From: Armillaria gallica
Taxonomy: Eukaryota > Basidiomycota > Agaricomycetes > Agaricales > Physalacriaceae
Length of the DNA stretch: 64,000 nt
Direction of reading: 5' to 3'
Assembly (NCBI GenBank): GCA_037576215.1
Contig: JBANDB010000007.1
Coordinates: 4,867,001 to 4,931,000 of the forward strand
In this document: piece by piece, positions 63,770-64,000 of the stretch
Numbering within the stretch: position 1 is the first letter of the stretch
Layout of the letters: every line of letters starts with the position of its first letter
Program-made: the position numbers and the translations under genes
The notes under the pieces: generated by a model
What the model saw: the letters and a program-made list of their open reading frames with translations, nothing else
Database searches by the model: none
What the model was told of the DNA's origin: nothing

Positions 63770-64000
63770 TGCCGCCCGCGAAACATACTGCCAATGAAGA
63801 GGACGCGTTCATGCAGAATCTCTTGTCCGGCTTGGACGATTCATTCTGGAACGCGAGTCCTACACCAGATCCATCTCCGGCAAAGCCTAAGCAGAAAACG
63901 ACGCGTATTATACACGAGGAGAAACGACCGTCTACACCACCTAAACCTGCCGGAGTCCTCAATCTGGCAGAACTTCTAGAAGGAGCAGAGGACTGGGATT
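63770..64000 (+). CDS. DNA2: Probable DNA2 helicase/nuclease, N-terminus (cut by window edge)
   Basis: The frame opens MPPAKHTANEEDAFMQNLLS then GLDDSFWNASPTPDPSPAKP and reaches LNLAELLEGAEDWD at the edge. Basidiomycete DNA2 proteins start with the same short pattern (FM.NLLSGLDDSF ... E.GAE.WDW) ahead of the nuclease and helicase domains, which would lie outside the window. DNA2 processes Okazaki-fragment flaps and resects DNA ends. The call rests on about 77 residues, none catalytic, so it is tentative. Confidence 0.55.

Overview
This window comes from a fungal nuclear genome, most likely a mushroom-forming basidiomycete (Agaricomycetes). Genes are split by many short introns (about 40-65 nt, GT...CTRAY...AG). 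Several proteins belong to families typical of Agaricomycetes, and there is a set of secreted plant-cell-wall oxidoreductases and esterases. Most single open frames are only fragments of genes, so the calls below were spliced by eye. Exon edges given to the base were checked for reading phase; others are approximate.

Layout. 0-3.1 kb: 3' part of a decayed Ty1/copia retrotransposon ending in a 234-bp LTR. 3.1-7.1 kb: gene-poor, with a degenerate tandem duplication (4.77-5.36 kb) and an unrecognised, partly duplicated exon module (5.6-7.06 kb). 7.6-8.6 kb: a probable mitochondrial DUF2358/C6orf136-like protein (+). 9.9-11.2 kb: a secreted or plasma-membrane single-pass protein (-). 12.3-17.6 kb: tandem GMC oxidoreductases (+). 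19.06-20.7 kb: ULA1/NAE1, a subunit of the NEDD8-activating enzyme (+). 21.3-21.7 kb: roadblock-type dynein light chain (-). 22.4-23.8 kb: an unrecognised gene and an F-box pseudogene (-). 24.3-25.4 kb: a divergent pair of small mitochondrial genes, a COX8/COX7C-type cytochrome oxidase subunit (-) and ribosomal protein bL33m (+). 27.1-29.9 kb: a cellobiose-dehydrogenase-like flavoprotein with no cytochrome domain (+). 30.1-31.1 kb: a hypothetical two-exon gene (-).

32.15-37.25 kb: a NIF3-like protein (-) diverges from a SUV39/Clr4-type H3K9 methyltransferase (+). 37.4-38 kb: a second F-box pseudogene. 39.2-40.75 kb: pectin methylesterase (+), with 3-nt and 9-nt microexons. 41-45.4 kb: SMC6 (-). 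46-50.2 kb: two decayed copies of a two-gene module, an uncharacterised protein (+) facing an aminoglycoside-phosphotransferase-like gene (-). 51.2-52.7 kb: F-box/LRR-like protein (+). 53-55.6 kb: APC amino-acid permease (-). 56.5-57.9 kb: multi-pass membrane protein (-). 59.1-60.5 kb: mitochondrial stomatin-like SPFH protein (+). 60.8-63.07 kb: a third AA3_2-type GMC oxidoreductase (-). 63.77 kb to the edge: start of a probable DNA2 helicase/nuclease (+).

Themes. Four secreted GMC/CDH-type flavoenzymes plus a pectinesterase fit a plant-litter or wood-degrading lifestyle. Housekeeping genes (ULA1, dynein light chain, COX8, bL33m, SMC6, SET, SPFH, DNA2) alternate with decaying paralogs. The most unusual feature is splicing. 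Four genes need a GC-AG intron to keep a conserved reading frame, and several contain microexons (3, 9, 15, 20, 21 and 24 nt).
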